Below, one piece after another: positions 48,036-57,060 of a stretch of 64,000 bases of DNA. Both the position numbers and the translations under genes were made by a program. Position 1 is the first letter of the stretch. Each line of letters opens with the position of its first letter. The notes under the pieces were generated by a model. It had not been told where the DNA came from. It saw nothing but the letters and a program-made list of their open reading frames with translations, and did not search any database. This DNA comes from Streptomyces sp. WAC 01529 (lineage in GTDB: Bacteria > Actinomycetota > Actinomycetes > Streptomycetales > Streptomycetaceae), in contig NZ_CP029617.1 of the NCBI RefSeq assembly GCF_003945545.1, positions 868,001 through 932,000 of the forward strand, read 5' to 3'.

Positions 48036-49328
48036 CTACTTGCCCGAGGCCGTGAGGTCGCCGCGGCGCGGGCCCGCGAAGCCCTGGAGGCGGGCCAGGG
48101 TCAGGCCGGTGAGCCGGGTGACCTCGCTCGCGTCGAGGGCGCCACAGTCCAGGCCGCGCAGCAGGTAACCGGCGAGGGCCTTGGCGGTGGCGGGCTCGTC
48201 GGCCACGTCGCCGCCCTCGTGGTGACCGGCGTAGGCCGCCAGGCGCGCGGCCGCGGCCCGGAAGCCCTCGCGGTAGAAGGCGAAGACGGCGGCGTAGCGC
48301 GTGGGGATGTGGCCGGGGTGCATGTCCCAGCCCTGGTAGTAGGCGCGGGCCAGGGCGCGGCGGGTCAGGCCGTAGTGCAGCCGCCAGGCGTCGTGGACCT
48401 TCTCGGTGGAGCCGACGGGCAGGACGTTGGTGGAGCCGTCCGAGACGCGGACCCCGGTGCCGGCGGCGGCGACCTGCATGACGGCCTTGGCGTGGTCGGC
48501 GGCGGGGTGGTCGCTGGCCTGGTAGGCGGCGCTCACGTGGAGACAGGCGCTGTAGTCGAAGGTGCCGTAGTGCAGGCCGGTGGCGCGGCCCTCGGCGGCC
48601 TGGATCATGCGGGCCACGGCGGCGGTGCCGTCGGTGGCGAGGATGGACTGGCTGGTCTCGATCTGGATCTCGAAGCCGATCCGGCCCCGCTCCAGGCCGC
48701 GCGCCTTCTCGAACTCCTCCAGGAGGCGCACCATCGCGGTGACCTGCTCGGGGTAGGTCACCTTGGGCAGCGTCAGGACGAGTCCGTCGGGCAGGCCGCC
48801 CGCCTCCATGAGGCCGGAGAGGAAGATGTCGAGGGTGCGGATCCCCCGGTCGCGTACCGCCTCTTCCATGCACTTCATCCGGATGCCCATGTACGGGGCG
48901 GCGGTGCCGTTCCGGTACGCCTCGGCGATCAGGCGGGCCGCGCGGGCGGCGTCCTGGTCCTCGTCGGCGCCCTTGTAGCCGTCCTCGAAGTCGACGCGGA
49001 GGTCCTCGACGGGCTCGCGCTCCAACTTGGTCCGTACGCGCGTGTAGACGGCGTCGGCGAGGTCGTCGTCCAGGCCGAGGACCGCGGCGAAGGAGGCGGC
49101 GTCCGGGGCGTGTTCGTCGAGCATCTCCAGGGCCTTGTCGCCCCAGGCGCGGATGGTGCCCGCGTCGAACCGCTCACCGGGGACGTACACGGTGTGGACG
49201 GGCTGGCGCGTGCCGGGGTCTCCGGGGTAGCGGCGCTCCAGCTCCGCGTCCACGGGGGCGAGGGAAGCGCTGATGCCCTCGCTGACCGCGCCGGCGAGGC
49301 TCGTTGCCACCTTCTCTTGCTGACCCAT
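48036..49328 (-). CDS. DUF6986 family protein (HpcH/HpaI aldolase/citrate lyase-like)
   Basis: A 430-residue protein. LRVDFEDGYKGADEDQDAAR (about 115-135) and FEIQIETSQSILATDGTAAV (about 225-245), then GTFDYSACLHVSA, resemble the metal-binding elements of citrate-lyase beta-like and HpcH/HpaI aldolases. This long actinobacterial form is known as DUF6986. A CoA-ester or aldol cleavage activity is possible but unproven. ATG at 49328 follows GGAGG. Confidence 0.78.
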   Translation of the reverse strand: MGQQEKVATSLAGAVSEGISASLAPVDAELERRYPGDPGTRQPVHTVYVPGERFDAGTIRAWGDKALEMLDEHAPDAASFAAVLGLDDDLADAVYTRVRTKLEREPVEDLRVDFEDGYKGADEDQDAARAARLIAEAYRNGTAAPYMGIRMKCMEEAVRDRGIRTLDIFLSGLMEAGGLPDGLVLTLPKVTYPEQVTAMVRLLEEFEKARGLERGRIGFEIQIETSQSILATDGTAAVARMIQAAEGRATGLHYGTFDYSACLHVSAAYQASDHPAADHAKAVMQVAAAGTGVRVSDGSTNVLPVGSTEKVHDAWRLHYGLTRRALARAYYQGWDMHPGHIPTRYAAVFAFYREGFRAAAARLAAYAGHHEGGDVADEPATAKALAGYLLRGLDCGALDASEVTRLTGLTLARLQGFAGPRRGDLTASGK

Positions 49329-49585
49329 TCCTGCATCCTCCACACGCTCGGTGCCGCGCCCGGCAATTCCGCTCCACGGAATCAACAATCCGTATGGCGA
49401 AGCTATCTGTGACCCTTCGTGCTGGTCAACACCTTCCCGTGTCCTGCATCCGTAGCCAATCCGTAGCCGACCGTGCCGGTTCACGCGTGTCCCGGGCCCG
49501 GTCGACGGCCGCTGCGGACAGTCTGTGGCCCATATCCTCCCCCGCCTCCGGCGCCGGCCGCGCGGACCGAATCCAAGGAGCCTGT

Positions 49586-50482
49586 GTGCCGATCGACTCC
49601 CCCTTCACGCGCCGCTCCGGCCTGCGGGCCGCGCTCGCCGCGACCGTGGCGCTCCCCGTCCTCGGCACCACCCTGTCCCGGCAGGCCCACGCCGCCGCGG
49701 CGCCGGAGGCCCGCCTGGACGTCATGTCGTACAACGTCCGCTTCGCGAGCAACAAGCCGCCGCACACCTGGGCCGAACGCCGCCCGGCGACAAAGGAGAT
49801 GCTCCTGCGCGCCCAGCCGCACATCATCGGCACCCAGGAGGGCCTCTACTACCAGCTGCAGGACATCGAGAGCGACATCGGCGCGAACTACGACTGGGTC
49901 GGCACGGGAGTCGGCGGCGGCAGCCGCGACGAGTTCATGGCCGTCTTTTATGACAACCGCCGACTGTTCCCGCTCGAATACGAACACTTCTGGCTCTCGG
50001 ACACCCCGTACACCATCGCCTCGAACACCTGGGGCGCCAACTCGCCCCGCATGGCCACCTGGGTGCGCTTCCTCGACCTGGTCACCAACACGCAGCTCTA
50101 CGTCCTCAACACGCACCTCGACCACGTCAGCCAGAACGCGCGCGAGCGTTCGGCGACCCTCATGGCCGAGCGCATCGCCCTCATGAAGACGAGCACGCCG
50201 CTCATCGTGACGGGCGACTTCAACGCGACGGCGCACAACAGCGCCGTCTACACCACGATGCTGGGAGCCGGTCTCGTCGACACCTGGGACGCCGCGAAGG
50301 AACGCGGCCCGGCGTACGGCACGTTCGGCGGCTACAAGCCGCCCGTCGTCGGGGGCGGGCGCATCGACTGGATCCTCACGAGGCCCTCGGCGCAGGTCCA
50401 CTCGGCCTCGATGAACACGTTCTCGCTCGGCGGGCAGTACCCGAGCGACCACCTGCCCGTGCAGGCGACGCTGACGCTGTGA
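49586..50482 (+). CDS. Secreted endonuclease/exonuclease/phosphatase-family protein
   Basis: A 298-residue exported enzyme. A Tat-like signal (TRRSGLRAALAATVALPVLG) spans about 7-38, ending near AHAAAAP. The catalytic domain has DVMSYNVRFA, GTQEGLYYQL (Glu), LNTHLDHVS, VTGDFNA and SDHLPVQATL, the full His/Asp/Glu set of the EEP superfamily. Substrates range from nucleic acids to sphingomyelin and inositol phosphates; this one is unassigned. GTG start behind AAGGAG. Confidence 0.88.
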   Translation: MPIDSPFTRRSGLRAALAATVALPVLGTTLSRQAHAAAAPEARLDVMSYNVRFASNKPPHTWAERRPATKEMLLRAQPHIIGTQEGLYYQLQDIESDIGANYDWVGTGVGGGSRDEFMAVFYDNRRLFPLEYEHFWLSDTPYTIASNTWGANSPRMATWVRFLDLVTNTQLYVLNTHLDHVSQNARERSATLMAERIALMKTSTPLIVTGDFNATAHNSAVYTTMLGAGLVDTWDAAKERGPAYGTFGGYKPPVVGGGRIDWILTRPSAQVHSASMNTFSLGGQYPSDHLPVQATLTL

Positions 50483-50489
50483 CGCGCGA

Positions 50490-50523
50490 AGGCCCTCACC
50501 CCGCGCGCGCGGGGTGAGGGCCT
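50490..50523. terminator. Bidirectional terminator before etfA
   Basis: AGGCCCTCACCCCGCGC and its reverse complement fold as a 34-base near-loopless hairpin between convergent genes. Confidence 0.72.
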
Positions 50524-50541
50524 CGTACCGACGGGGAGGGG

Positions 50542-51504
50542 TCAGCCCTTGCGGGCCTTGACCTCTTCGGTGAGGGCCGGGACGACCTCGAAGAGGTCGC
50601 CGACCACGCCGTAGTCGACGAGGTCGAAGATCGGGGCCTCGGCGTCCTTGTTGATGGCCACGATGGTCTTCGAGGTCTGCATGCCCGCGCGGTGCTGGAT
50701 CGCGCCGGAGATGCCGGAGGCGATGTACAGCTGCGGGGAGACCGACTTACCGGTCTGGCCCACCTGGTTGGAGTGGGGGTACCAGCCGGCGTCGACCGCG
50801 GCGCGCGAGGCGCCCACGGCGGCACCGAGCGAGTCGGCGAGCGCCTCGATGACCGAGAAGTTCTCGGCGCCGTTGACGCCGCGGCCGCCGGAGACCACGA
50901 TCGCGGCCTCGGTCAGCTCGGGGCGGCCCGTCGACTCGCGCGGGGTGCGCGAGACAACCTTGGTGCCGGTGGCCTTCTCGGAGAAGGAGACGGTCAGCGC
51001 CTCGACGGCGCCCGCGGCCGGGGCGGCCTCCACGGCGGCCGAGTTCGGCTTGACCGTGATGACCGGGGTGCCCTGGGTGATGCGGGACTTGGTGGTGTAC
51101 GAGGCGGCGAACGCGGACTGCGTGGCCACCGGGCCCTCGTCGCCGGCCTCGAGGTCGATGGCGTCGGTGATGATGCCGGACTTGATGCGGACGGCGAGGC
51201 GGGCGGCGATCTCCTTGGCCTCCGCGGAGGACGGCAGCAGCACGGCGGCCGGGGAGACGGCCTCGTACGCGGCCTGGAGCGCGTCCACCTTCGGTACGAC
51301 GAGGTAGTCGGCGAACTCGGGGGCGTCCGCGGTGAGGACCTTGACCGCGCCGTGCTCGGCGAGCGCGGCGGCGGTGTCGGCGGCGCCGTTGCCCAGCGCG
51401 ACGGCGACGGGCTCGCCGATGCGGCGGGCCAGGGTCAGCAGCTCAAGGGTGGGCTTGCGGACGGCGCCGTCCACGTGGTCGACGTAGACGAGAACTTCAG
51501 CCAT
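50542..51504 (-). CDS. etfA: Electron transfer flavoprotein subunit alpha
   Basis: A 320-residue subunit that binds FAD. The N-terminal domain starts MAEVLVYVDHVDGAVRKPTL, and the C-terminal FAD domain has GRGVNGAENFSVIEALADSL, then GQTGKSVSPQLYIASGISGA and VAINKDAEAPIFDLVDYGVV. With EtfB it accepts electrons from acyl-CoA and other flavin dehydrogenases and passes them to the quinone pool. It lies 60 bp downstream of etfB. Length is normal for the family. Confidence 0.96.
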   Translation of the reverse strand: MAEVLVYVDHVDGAVRKPTLELLTLARRIGEPVAVALGNGAADTAAALAEHGAVKVLTADAPEFADYLVVPKVDALQAAYEAVSPAAVLLPSSAEAKEIAARLAVRIKSGIITDAIDLEAGDEGPVATQSAFAASYTTKSRITQGTPVITVKPNSAAVEAAPAAGAVEALTVSFSEKATGTKVVSRTPRESTGRPELTEAAIVVSGGRGVNGAENFSVIEALADSLGAAVGASRAAVDAGWYPHSNQVGQTGKSVSPQLYIASGISGAIQHRAGMQTSKTIVAINKDAEAPIFDLVDYGVVGDLFEVVPALTEEVKARKG

Positions 51505-51564
51505 GGGACTTCAATCTCCTGCGAGTGCGAAGAATCTGGGGGCGGTGGGAAAGGTGACCGAAGC

Positions 51565-52350
51565 TCAGATGAACTTCTGGCCCGCGAGGAACTCCGCGAG
51601 CTGCTTGCCGCCCTCGCCCTCGTCCTTGACGATCGTGCCGGCGGTGCGGGCCGGACGCTCGGTGGCGGAGTCGACCTTGGTCCAGGCACCCGCGAGGCCG
51701 ACCTCGTCGGCGTCGATGTCCAGGTCGTCCAGCTCCAGGGCCTCCACCGGCTTCTTCTTGGCGGCCATGATGCCCTTGAAGGACGGGTAGCGGGCCTCGC
51801 CCGACTGGTCCGTCACGGACACGACGGCCGGCAGCGCGGCCTCCAGCTGCTCGGAGGCGGCGTCGCCGTCACGGCGGCCCTTGACGGTGCCGTCCTCGAC
51901 GGAGACCTCGGAGAGCAGGGTGACCTGCGGGACGCCCAGGCGCTCGGCGAGGATCGCCGGGAGCACGCCCATGACGCCGTCCGTCGACGCCATGCCGCAG
52001 ATGACCAGGTCGTACCCGGTCTTCTCGATGGCCTTGGCGAGCACCAACGAGGTGCCCATGACGTCGCTGCCGTGCAGGTCGTCGTCCTCCACGTGGACGG
52101 CCTTGTCGGCGCCCATGGAGAGCGCCTTGCGCAGCGCGTCCTTGGCGTCCTCGGGGCCCACGGTCAGCACGGTGATCTCCGCGTCGTCCGCCTCGTCGGC
52201 GATCTGCAGCGCCTGCTCGACCGCGTACTCGTCCAGCTCCGACAGCAGGCCGTCGACGTCGTCGCGGTCGACGGTCAGGTCATCGGCGAAATGCCGGTCG
52301 CCGGTGGCGTCGGGCACGTACTTCACACAGACAACGATCCTCAAGCTCAC
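51565..52350 (-). CDS. etfB: Electron transfer flavoprotein subunit beta
   Basis: A 261-residue subunit carrying AMP and the electron-acceptor docking site. MSLRIVVCVKYVPDATGDRH opens it. The family loop with MGADKAVHVEDDDLHGSDVM and AKAIEKTGYDLVICG are typical. It is the promoter-proximal gene of the etfBA operon. No FixC/FixX or ETF-quinone oxidoreductase gene is adjacent. Confidence 0.96.
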   Translation of the reverse strand: MSLRIVVCVKYVPDATGDRHFADDLTVDRDDVDGLLSELDEYAVEQALQIADEADDAEITVLTVGPEDAKDALRKALSMGADKAVHVEDDDLHGSDVMGTSLVLAKAIEKTGYDLVICGMASTDGVMGVLPAILAERLGVPQVTLLSEVSVEDGTVKGRRDGDAASEQLEAALPAVVSVTDQSGEARYPSFKGIMAAKKKPVEALELDDLDIDADEVGLAGAWTKVDSATERPARTAGTIVKDEGEGGKQLAEFLAGQKFI

Positions 52351-52579
52351 GCCGGCTCTCCTACTGCATCGTCTTTACTGGGCTGCTGCCTAGGCTTTTG
52401 GCTACTGCCTTACGAGGCAGCATAGGCGCCTGAAGCGGCGGATCCCGGTCGGGGCGGCCCCCGCTCCGACCGAAATATTACTCATGAGTACACCCAGTTC
52501 ATTCCCGCTGAGCAAGCGCTTTGAACTGTGACCTTCCCAACGCTCCGTAATCGCGCGAAGTGCCCGGCCCCGGGAACTC

Positions 52580-53089
52580 TCAGTCGCGCAGCGCGTTGAA
52601 GCGCCCCTGGTGGTACAGGAGCGGCCTGCCCTCGCCCGCGGGGTCGCCGACGACGGCCTCCGCGAGCACCAGGCGGTGGTCGCCCGCGGGCACCCGCGCC
52701 ACGATCCGGCAGACCAGCCAGGCGAGCACGCCGTCGAGCACGGGCACGCCCTCGGGCCCCTCGTGCCAGCGGGTGGGCGCGCCGAAGCGGTCGGCGCCGC
52801 TGCGCGCGAAGGTGGCGGCAAGCTCCTGCTGGTGCTCGCCGAGGATGTGGACGCCGACGTACTCCGTCTCGGCGACCGCCGGCCAGCTGGAGGCGCCCGT
52901 GCCGATGCCGAACGAGATCATCGGGGGCTCGGCGGAAACCGAGGTGAGCGAGGTGGCGGTGAAGCCGACGGGGCGCCGGCCGTGCGCCGCGGTGATCACG
53001 GCGACCCCCGCGGCGTGTCGCCGGAAGACCGAGCGCAGCAGATCGGGGGTGGCGGTCGCGGGGGTACCGAGGGCGGGCGATGCCGTCAT
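52580..53089 (-). CDS. Flavin reductase domain protein (FMN-binding, HpaC/RutF-like)
   Basis: A 169-residue protein. FRRHAAGVAVITAAHGRRPV, GFTATSLTSVSAEPPMISFG and the later VLAEAVVGD and HQGRFNALRD match the split-barrel flavin reductases that supply reduced flavin to monooxygenases. ATG at 53089 follows AAGGACAG; the frame is open upstream through a Cys-rich leader described separately. The partner monooxygenase is not in view. Confidence 0.88.
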   Translation of the reverse strand: MTASPALGTPATATPDLLRSVFRRHAAGVAVITAAHGRRPVGFTATSLTSVSAEPPMISFGIGTGASSWPAVAETEYVGVHILGEHQQELAATFARSGADRFGAPTRWHEGPEGVPVLDGVLAWLVCRIVARVPAGDHRLVLAEAVVGDPAGEGRPLLYHQGRFNALRD

Positions 53090-53170
53090 GGAGCTGTCCT
53101 TCTGCCGGAGGTAGAAGGCTCGCGACAGGTGCCGCGCGCAGTCAAGTCCGTTCCGGCAGATGCAAGACAC
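53090..53170 (-). promoter_or_regulatory. Cys-codon-rich leader with hairpin before the flavin reductase
   Basis: The 81 bp before the ATG are open in frame and would encode MSCICRNGLDCARHLSRAFY, with three Cys codons in the first eleven. TCTGCCGGA (53101-53109) and TCCGGCAGA (53152-53160) can pair as a 9-bp stem over the region. This resembles Cys-responsive attenuation leaders of actinobacterial sulphur genes, but it could also be an N-terminal extension. Confidence 0.4.
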
Positions 53171-53204
53171 GTCACTGGCGCGCGCCGGGTCGGAGGGGGG
53201 ACGG

Positions 53205-53552
53205 TCATACGGCCTCCCCCAGCGCGGCGATCACATCGGCGCGGCGCGGCTGCCCGGCGGCGCGCCGCACCTCGCGGCCCCGCGCGTCCAGGACGAGCAC
53301 GGTCGGCGTCTTGAGCACGCGCAGCTCCCGTACGAGGTCCAGGTGGTCCTCCGCGTCGATCTCCACGTGAGTCACACCGGGGACCATCGAGGCCACGTCC
53401 GCGAGGACTCTGCGGGTCGCGCGGCAGGGCTGGCAGAAGGCGCTGGAGAACTGCACGAGCGTCGCCCGCTCCCCCAGCTCCTGTCCGGTATCCGTCAGCC
53501 GCTGCCCGATATCCGTCGCGCCGGGCCCGCTCCCGGTGTCACTTGCTGGCAC
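53205..53552 (-). CDS. Thioredoxin-like protein with CQPC active site
   Basis: A 115-residue single-domain protein. LVQFSSAFCQPCRATRRVLA carries the CxxC redox centre as CQPC instead of the usual CGPC; the cis-Pro is in LKTPTVLVLD. No signal peptide, so it is probably cytoplasmic. GTG at 53552 follows GGGAGG; the frame extends further upstream without similarity. It lies about 35 bp upstream of the flavin reductase leader in the same direction. Confidence 0.82.
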   Translation of the reverse strand: MPASDTGSGPGATDIGQRLTDTGQELGERATLVQFSSAFCQPCRATRRVLADVASMVPGVTHVEIDAEDHLDLVRELRVLKTPTVLVLDARGREVRRAAGQPRRADVIAALGEAV

Positions 53553-53776
53553 GTACGCCTCCCGCCCCTCAGCTCTGATCTGGTCGCTCCCCGGTTCAGC
53601 GCTCGCGCACCCGCGAAAGATTTCCGACGTGATGAGAATCTCCCGGAATGAGGGCACCAAGGCTGGTCACTCGTCCGTTCTTGGGGCACGATCTGCGCAA
53701 CGCCGAAAAACCTACGGCTGCGTAACCTCCGCCGGAAACCCGCTAGCCAGGCAGAAACGAAGGGCCTTTCCCACCC

Positions 53777-54505
53777 ATGGCCGAGCTTGTCTACCGTCCC
53801 GTCATCGGTGCAGCGAAAACGCTGTTCAAAGCATGGGACCTGAAGATCGACTGCAAGGGGTCGGAGAACATCCCACGCTCCGGCGGCGCGGTCCTCGTCA
53901 GCAATCACATCAGCTATCTCGACTTCATCTTCGACGGCCTCGCGGCGCTGCCGCAGAAGCGTCTGGTGCGCTTCATGGCCAAGGAGTCGGTCTTCCGGCA
54001 CAAGATCTCCGGACCGCTGATGCGCGGGATGAAGCACATCCCCGTGGACCGCAAGCAGGGCGAGGCCGCCTACGCCCACGCGCTCGCCTCGCTGCGCTCC
54101 GGGGAGATCATCGGCGTCTTCCCCGAGGCGACGATCTCGCAGTCGTTCACGCTCAAGACCTTCAAGTCGGGCGCCGCGCGCCTGGCCCAGGAGGCCGGGG
54201 TGCCGCTCATCCCGGTGGCCCTGTGGGGCACGCAGCGGCTGTGGACCAAGGGCCGGCCGCGCAACTTCAAGCGCAGCCACCTGCCGATCACGATCCGGGT
54301 CGGCGAGCCGGTCGAGGCGCCCAAGGACCAGTACGCGGGCGCGATCACCCGGCGGCTGCGCGAGCGCTGCCAGGAGCTTCTGGAAGCCGCTCAGCGCGCG
54401 TACCCCGTGCGCCCCAAGGGCCCCGACGACACGTGGTGGATGCCGGCGCACCTCGGTGGGACGGCGCCGACCCCGGCCGAGGTGAAGGCCGCCGAGGCCG
54501 GCTGA
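53777..54505 (+). CDS. 1-acyl-sn-glycerol-3-phosphate acyltransferase (PlsC-like)
   Basis: A 242-residue membrane-associated acyltransferase. VLVSNHISYLDFIFDGLAAL gives the catalytic NHxxxxD, FMAKESVF and IPVDRKQG follow, and VFPEATIS is the substrate-binding motif. It should transfer an acyl chain to lysophosphatidic acid in phospholipid synthesis. Length is normal. ATG follows AAGGGCC at 10 bases; upstream there are 224 bp without a gene. Confidence 0.9.
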   Translation: MAELVYRPVIGAAKTLFKAWDLKIDCKGSENIPRSGGAVLVSNHISYLDFIFDGLAALPQKRLVRFMAKESVFRHKISGPLMRGMKHIPVDRKQGEAAYAHALASLRSGEIIGVFPEATISQSFTLKTFKSGAARLAQEAGVPLIPVALWGTQRLWTKGRPRNFKRSHLPITIRVGEPVEAPKDQYAGAITRRLRERCQELLEAAQRAYPVRPKGPDDTWWMPAHLGGTAPTPAEVKAAEAG

Positions 54506-54550
54506 CCGGCTGACCGAGTGACCGCCTGACCGGCTGACCGGCCCAGCGCG

Positions 54551-55255
54551 TCAGCGCGGCGCGTGGACGGTGACGCGCGCGCCGGGGCTGAACTTCTCCA
54601 GCAGCTCGGCGAGTTCGGCGCCCGCGGCCTCCAGGCCGGCGTCCGGGCCCATGCCCTCCAGCAGGAAGATCGCGTTCACCGACTCCTCGGTGAGGCGGGT
54701 GCGCGGCCCCTGGCGCCAGTTCCAGCGCCGGCAGGTGACGCCCTCGTCGTCGCACCACACGACCTCGCCCGCCTCGGGGTGCTCGACGACCGTCTCCCCC
54801 GCCGCCGCGGTCACGAAGTCCTCGGCGCCGGTGGCCCGCACCAGCCGCATATCGCCCTTGATCAGGTCCAGGTCCTCGCCGCCGACCGGGATCAGATGGG
54901 CCACGCTGATCGCGTTGTAGAGGTCGACGAGGGTGTTGATCCGGGGCAGCCCGCCGTCGGCGAGCGCCCGCTTGGCCAGCGCCTCGGCGGAGTTGCGCGT
55001 GCGCGAGGGCTTCGCGCCGAAGGCCGTGTAGGCGGCGCGCCAGGCGGCCATGTGCGGGTCCTCGTGCGGGGCGCGCCCGTCGAGGCGTACGGCGAGACGT
55101 CGGGCCGCTTCGTCCAGGAGGGCCGAACTGCCGTCGGTGCTGGGGCCGTTGACGAGGCCGTGCGCCTCGATGGCGAGGTGGGTGAAGCCGGGCGCGAGGG
55201 CGCGCACCTCGTCGGAGACGGTGAGTGTCAGGGGCGCGTGGGGCGGGAGTGTCAT
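54551..55255 (-). CDS. B3/B4 tRNA-binding-domain protein
   Basis: A 234-residue protein with the B3/B4 fold otherwise found in phenylalanyl-tRNA synthetase beta subunits: GAKPSRTRNSAEALAKRALA, LVDLYNAISVAHLIPVGGED and RRWNWRQGPRTRLTE. Stand-alone copies are thought to act in editing of mischarged tRNA. The start at MTLPPHAPL follows GGCGCCGCC; a ribosome site is weak. It converges with the acyltransferase. Confidence 0.87.
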   Translation of the reverse strand: MTLPPHAPLTLTVSDEVRALAPGFTHLAIEAHGLVNGPSTDGSSALLDEAARRLAVRLDGRAPHEDPHMAAWRAAYTAFGAKPSRTRNSAEALAKRALADGGLPRINTLVDLYNAISVAHLIPVGGEDLDLIKGDMRLVRATGAEDFVTAAAGETVVEHPEAGEVVWCDDEGVTCRRWNWRQGPRTRLTEESVNAIFLLEGMGPDAGLEAAGAELAELLEKFSPGARVTVHAPR

Positions 55256-55284
55256 GGCGGCGCCTTGCTGTGTCGGGGGGCTCG

Positions 55285-55878
55285 TCAGAGCGCGTCGGGA
55301 AGGTTCTCCCACAGGTACGGCCGGTCCGGGGCGCTCTTCAGGACGCTCAGGACCACCGGGTGCGGTGCAGCATAGAGTACCGGATAGTCCATCTCATTGG
55401 ACTTGGCGTCGGGCAGGAAGGCCAGCCGCTCCCCGGCCAGCGAGAACCGGGCGTCGACGCCCGGCTTGTTGCCGCGACAGTCCTGCCGGTGCCATCCGCC
55501 ATGGAAGCGCACGGCGACGAGACCGTGGACGCAGTGACCGCTCCCGGCGTCATGGGTCAGCCGCTGGTAGCAGAGGGCGGTCGGGATATCCTCGGCGCGC
55601 AGCAGCGCGGCCAGCGCGTGGGCCTTGGCGTGGCAGATACCGGTGCCCTGCGCCAGGACGTCCGAGGCGCGCCAGGTGACGCGCGGGTCGCCGCTGTCGG
55701 CGGAGTGCGGGATGGTGTCGCGCACGAACTCATAGGCCGCTTGGGCGTATACGTATGAATCGGCGGACTGCGCGGCAAGGCGCCCCGCGATCTCGCGTAC
55801 GAGGGGATGCTGATGGTCGATGACCTCGTCGGCGGCCAAGTAGGCGGACAGGTCGGGGTTCTCCTGGATCAGCTGCAT
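55285..55878 (-). CDS. Transglutaminase-like protein
   Basis: A 197-residue protein with a transglutaminase/cysteine-protease core: Cys in GTGICHAKAHALAALLRAED, His in HGLVAVRFHGGW and Asp in the RQDCRGNK turn. The start is taken at ATG 55878 (MQLIQENPDL) because a strong promoter ends 9 bp before it, so the mRNA is probably leaderless. A longer frame to 55947 exists but overlaps the promoter. Such proteins act on amide bonds; substrate unknown. Confidence 0.83.
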   Translation of the reverse strand: MQLIQENPDLSAYLAADEVIDHQHPLVREIAGRLAAQSADSYVYAQAAYEFVRDTIPHSADSGDPRVTWRASDVLAQGTGICHAKAHALAALLRAEDIPTALCYQRLTHDAGSGHCVHGLVAVRFHGGWHRQDCRGNKPGVDARFSLAGERLAFLPDAKSNEMDYPVLYAAPHPVVLSVLKSAPDRPYLWENLPDAL

Positions 55879-55886
55879 GGCACGGG

Positions 55887-55916
55887 AGCATAGGAATGCG
55901 GCCGACCGCAAGTCAA
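55887..55916 (-). promoter_or_regulatory. Promoter of the transglutaminase-like gene
   Basis: On the minus strand TTGACT (55916-55911) and TATGCT (55892-55887) are 18 bp apart, close to the vegetative consensus. The ATG at 55878 would be at or next to the transcription start. Confidence 0.62.
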
Positions 55917-55965
55917 TGACTTTCCGGTCGACCGCATACTCATGCAATGAGCGACGGGGGCGCGG

Positions 55966-57060
55966 TCAGCGCGCCATCTCCTCCTTGAGCGCCGCGAGGA
56001 ACCCGTCGACGTCCTCCTCGCGGGTGTCGAACGCGCACATCCAGCGCACGACGCCCGCCGCCTCGTCCCAGAAGTAGAAGCGGTACTTCTTCTGCAGCCG
56101 CTCGCTCACGTCGTGCGGCAGGCGCGCGAAGACAGCGTTGGCCTGTACCGGGTAGAGGATCTCCACACCGTGCACCGAGCGGACGCCCTCCGCGAGGCGC
56201 TGGGCCATCTCGTTGGCGTGCCGGGCGTTGCGCAGCCACAGGTCCTTGGCGAGCAGGGCCTCCAGCTGCACGGAGACGAAGCGCATCTTGGAGGCGAGCT
56301 GCATCGACATCTTGCGCAGGTGCTTCATGTGGCGCACGGCGTCCTGGTTGATGACCACGACGGCCTCGCCGAACAGCGCGCCGTTCTTGGTGCCGCCCAG
56401 CGTGAGGATGTCGACGCCGATCGCGTTCGTGAACGTGCGCATCGGCACGTCGAGCGTGGCCGCCGCGTTGGCTATCCGCGAGCCGTCGAGGTGCACCTTC
56501 ATGCCGAGCCGGTGCGCGTGGTCGCAGATCGCGCGGAGCTCCTCGGGCGTGTACACCGTGCCCAGCTCGGTGTTCTGCGCGATCGAGACGACCTGCGGCA
56601 TCGCGCGGTGCTCGTCGTCCCAGCCGAACGCCTGCTTGTCGATCAGCTCGGGGGTGAGCTTGCCGTCCGGCGTCGGCACCGTGAGCAGCTTGATGCCGGC
56701 CATGCGCTCGGGGGCGCCGCCCTCGTCCACGTTGATGTGCGCGGACTCGGCGCAGATCACCGCGCCCCAGCGGTCGGTGACCGCCTGGAGCGCGACCACG
56801 TTGGCACCCGTGCCGTTGAAGACCGGGAAGGCCTCGGCGGTGGGGCCGAAGTGGCCGCGGATCACCTGCTGGAGGTGGTCCGTGTACACGTCCTCGCCGT
56901 ATGCGACCTGATGGCCGCCGTTGGCCAGTGCCAGGGCCGCCATGACCTCGGGGTGCGCGCCCGCGTAGTTGTCGCTCGCGAAGCCGCGGACGTGCGGGTC
57001 GTGGCGGCGCCGGGCGTCGGTCTTCGGCGGGTTCACTGCGTCCTTGGCGGCGGCGGTCAC
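55966..57060 (-). CDS. Low-specificity threonine aldolase-family PLP enzyme
   Basis: A 364-residue PLP-dependent enzyme. GFASDNYAGAHPEVMAALAL is the family start; FPVFNGTGANVVALQAVTDR and HLDGSRIANAAATLDVPMRT follow, with the PLP lysine in LTLGGTKNGALFGEA. It should cleave L-threonine or allo-threonine to glycine and acetaldehyde. GTG at 57060 overlaps the SDR stop by four bases. Last gene of the DUF6421-SDR-aldolase operon. Confidence 0.9.
   Translation of the reverse strand: MTAAAKDAVNPPKTDARRRHDPHVRGFASDNYAGAHPEVMAALALANGGHQVAYGEDVYTDHLQQVIRGHFGPTAEAFPVFNGTGANVVALQAVTDRWGAVICAESAHINVDEGGAPERMAGIKLLTVPTPDGKLTPELIDKQAFGWDDEHRAMPQVVSIAQNTELGTVYTPEELRAICDHAHRLGMKVHLDGSRIANAAATLDVPMRTFTNAIGVDILTLGGTKNGALFGEAVVVINQDAVRHMKHLRKMSMQLASKMRFVSVQLEALLAKDLWLRNARHANEMAQRLAEGVRSVHGVEILYPVQANAVFARLPHDVSERLQKKYRFYFWDEAAGVVRWMCAFDTREEDVDGFLAALKEEMAR

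Noticed and set aside
46105..48873. 922-residue version of the Ser/Thr kinase
   Set aside because: The extra N-terminal part is antisense to the DUF6986 gene; the kinase domain begins right after GTG 47955.
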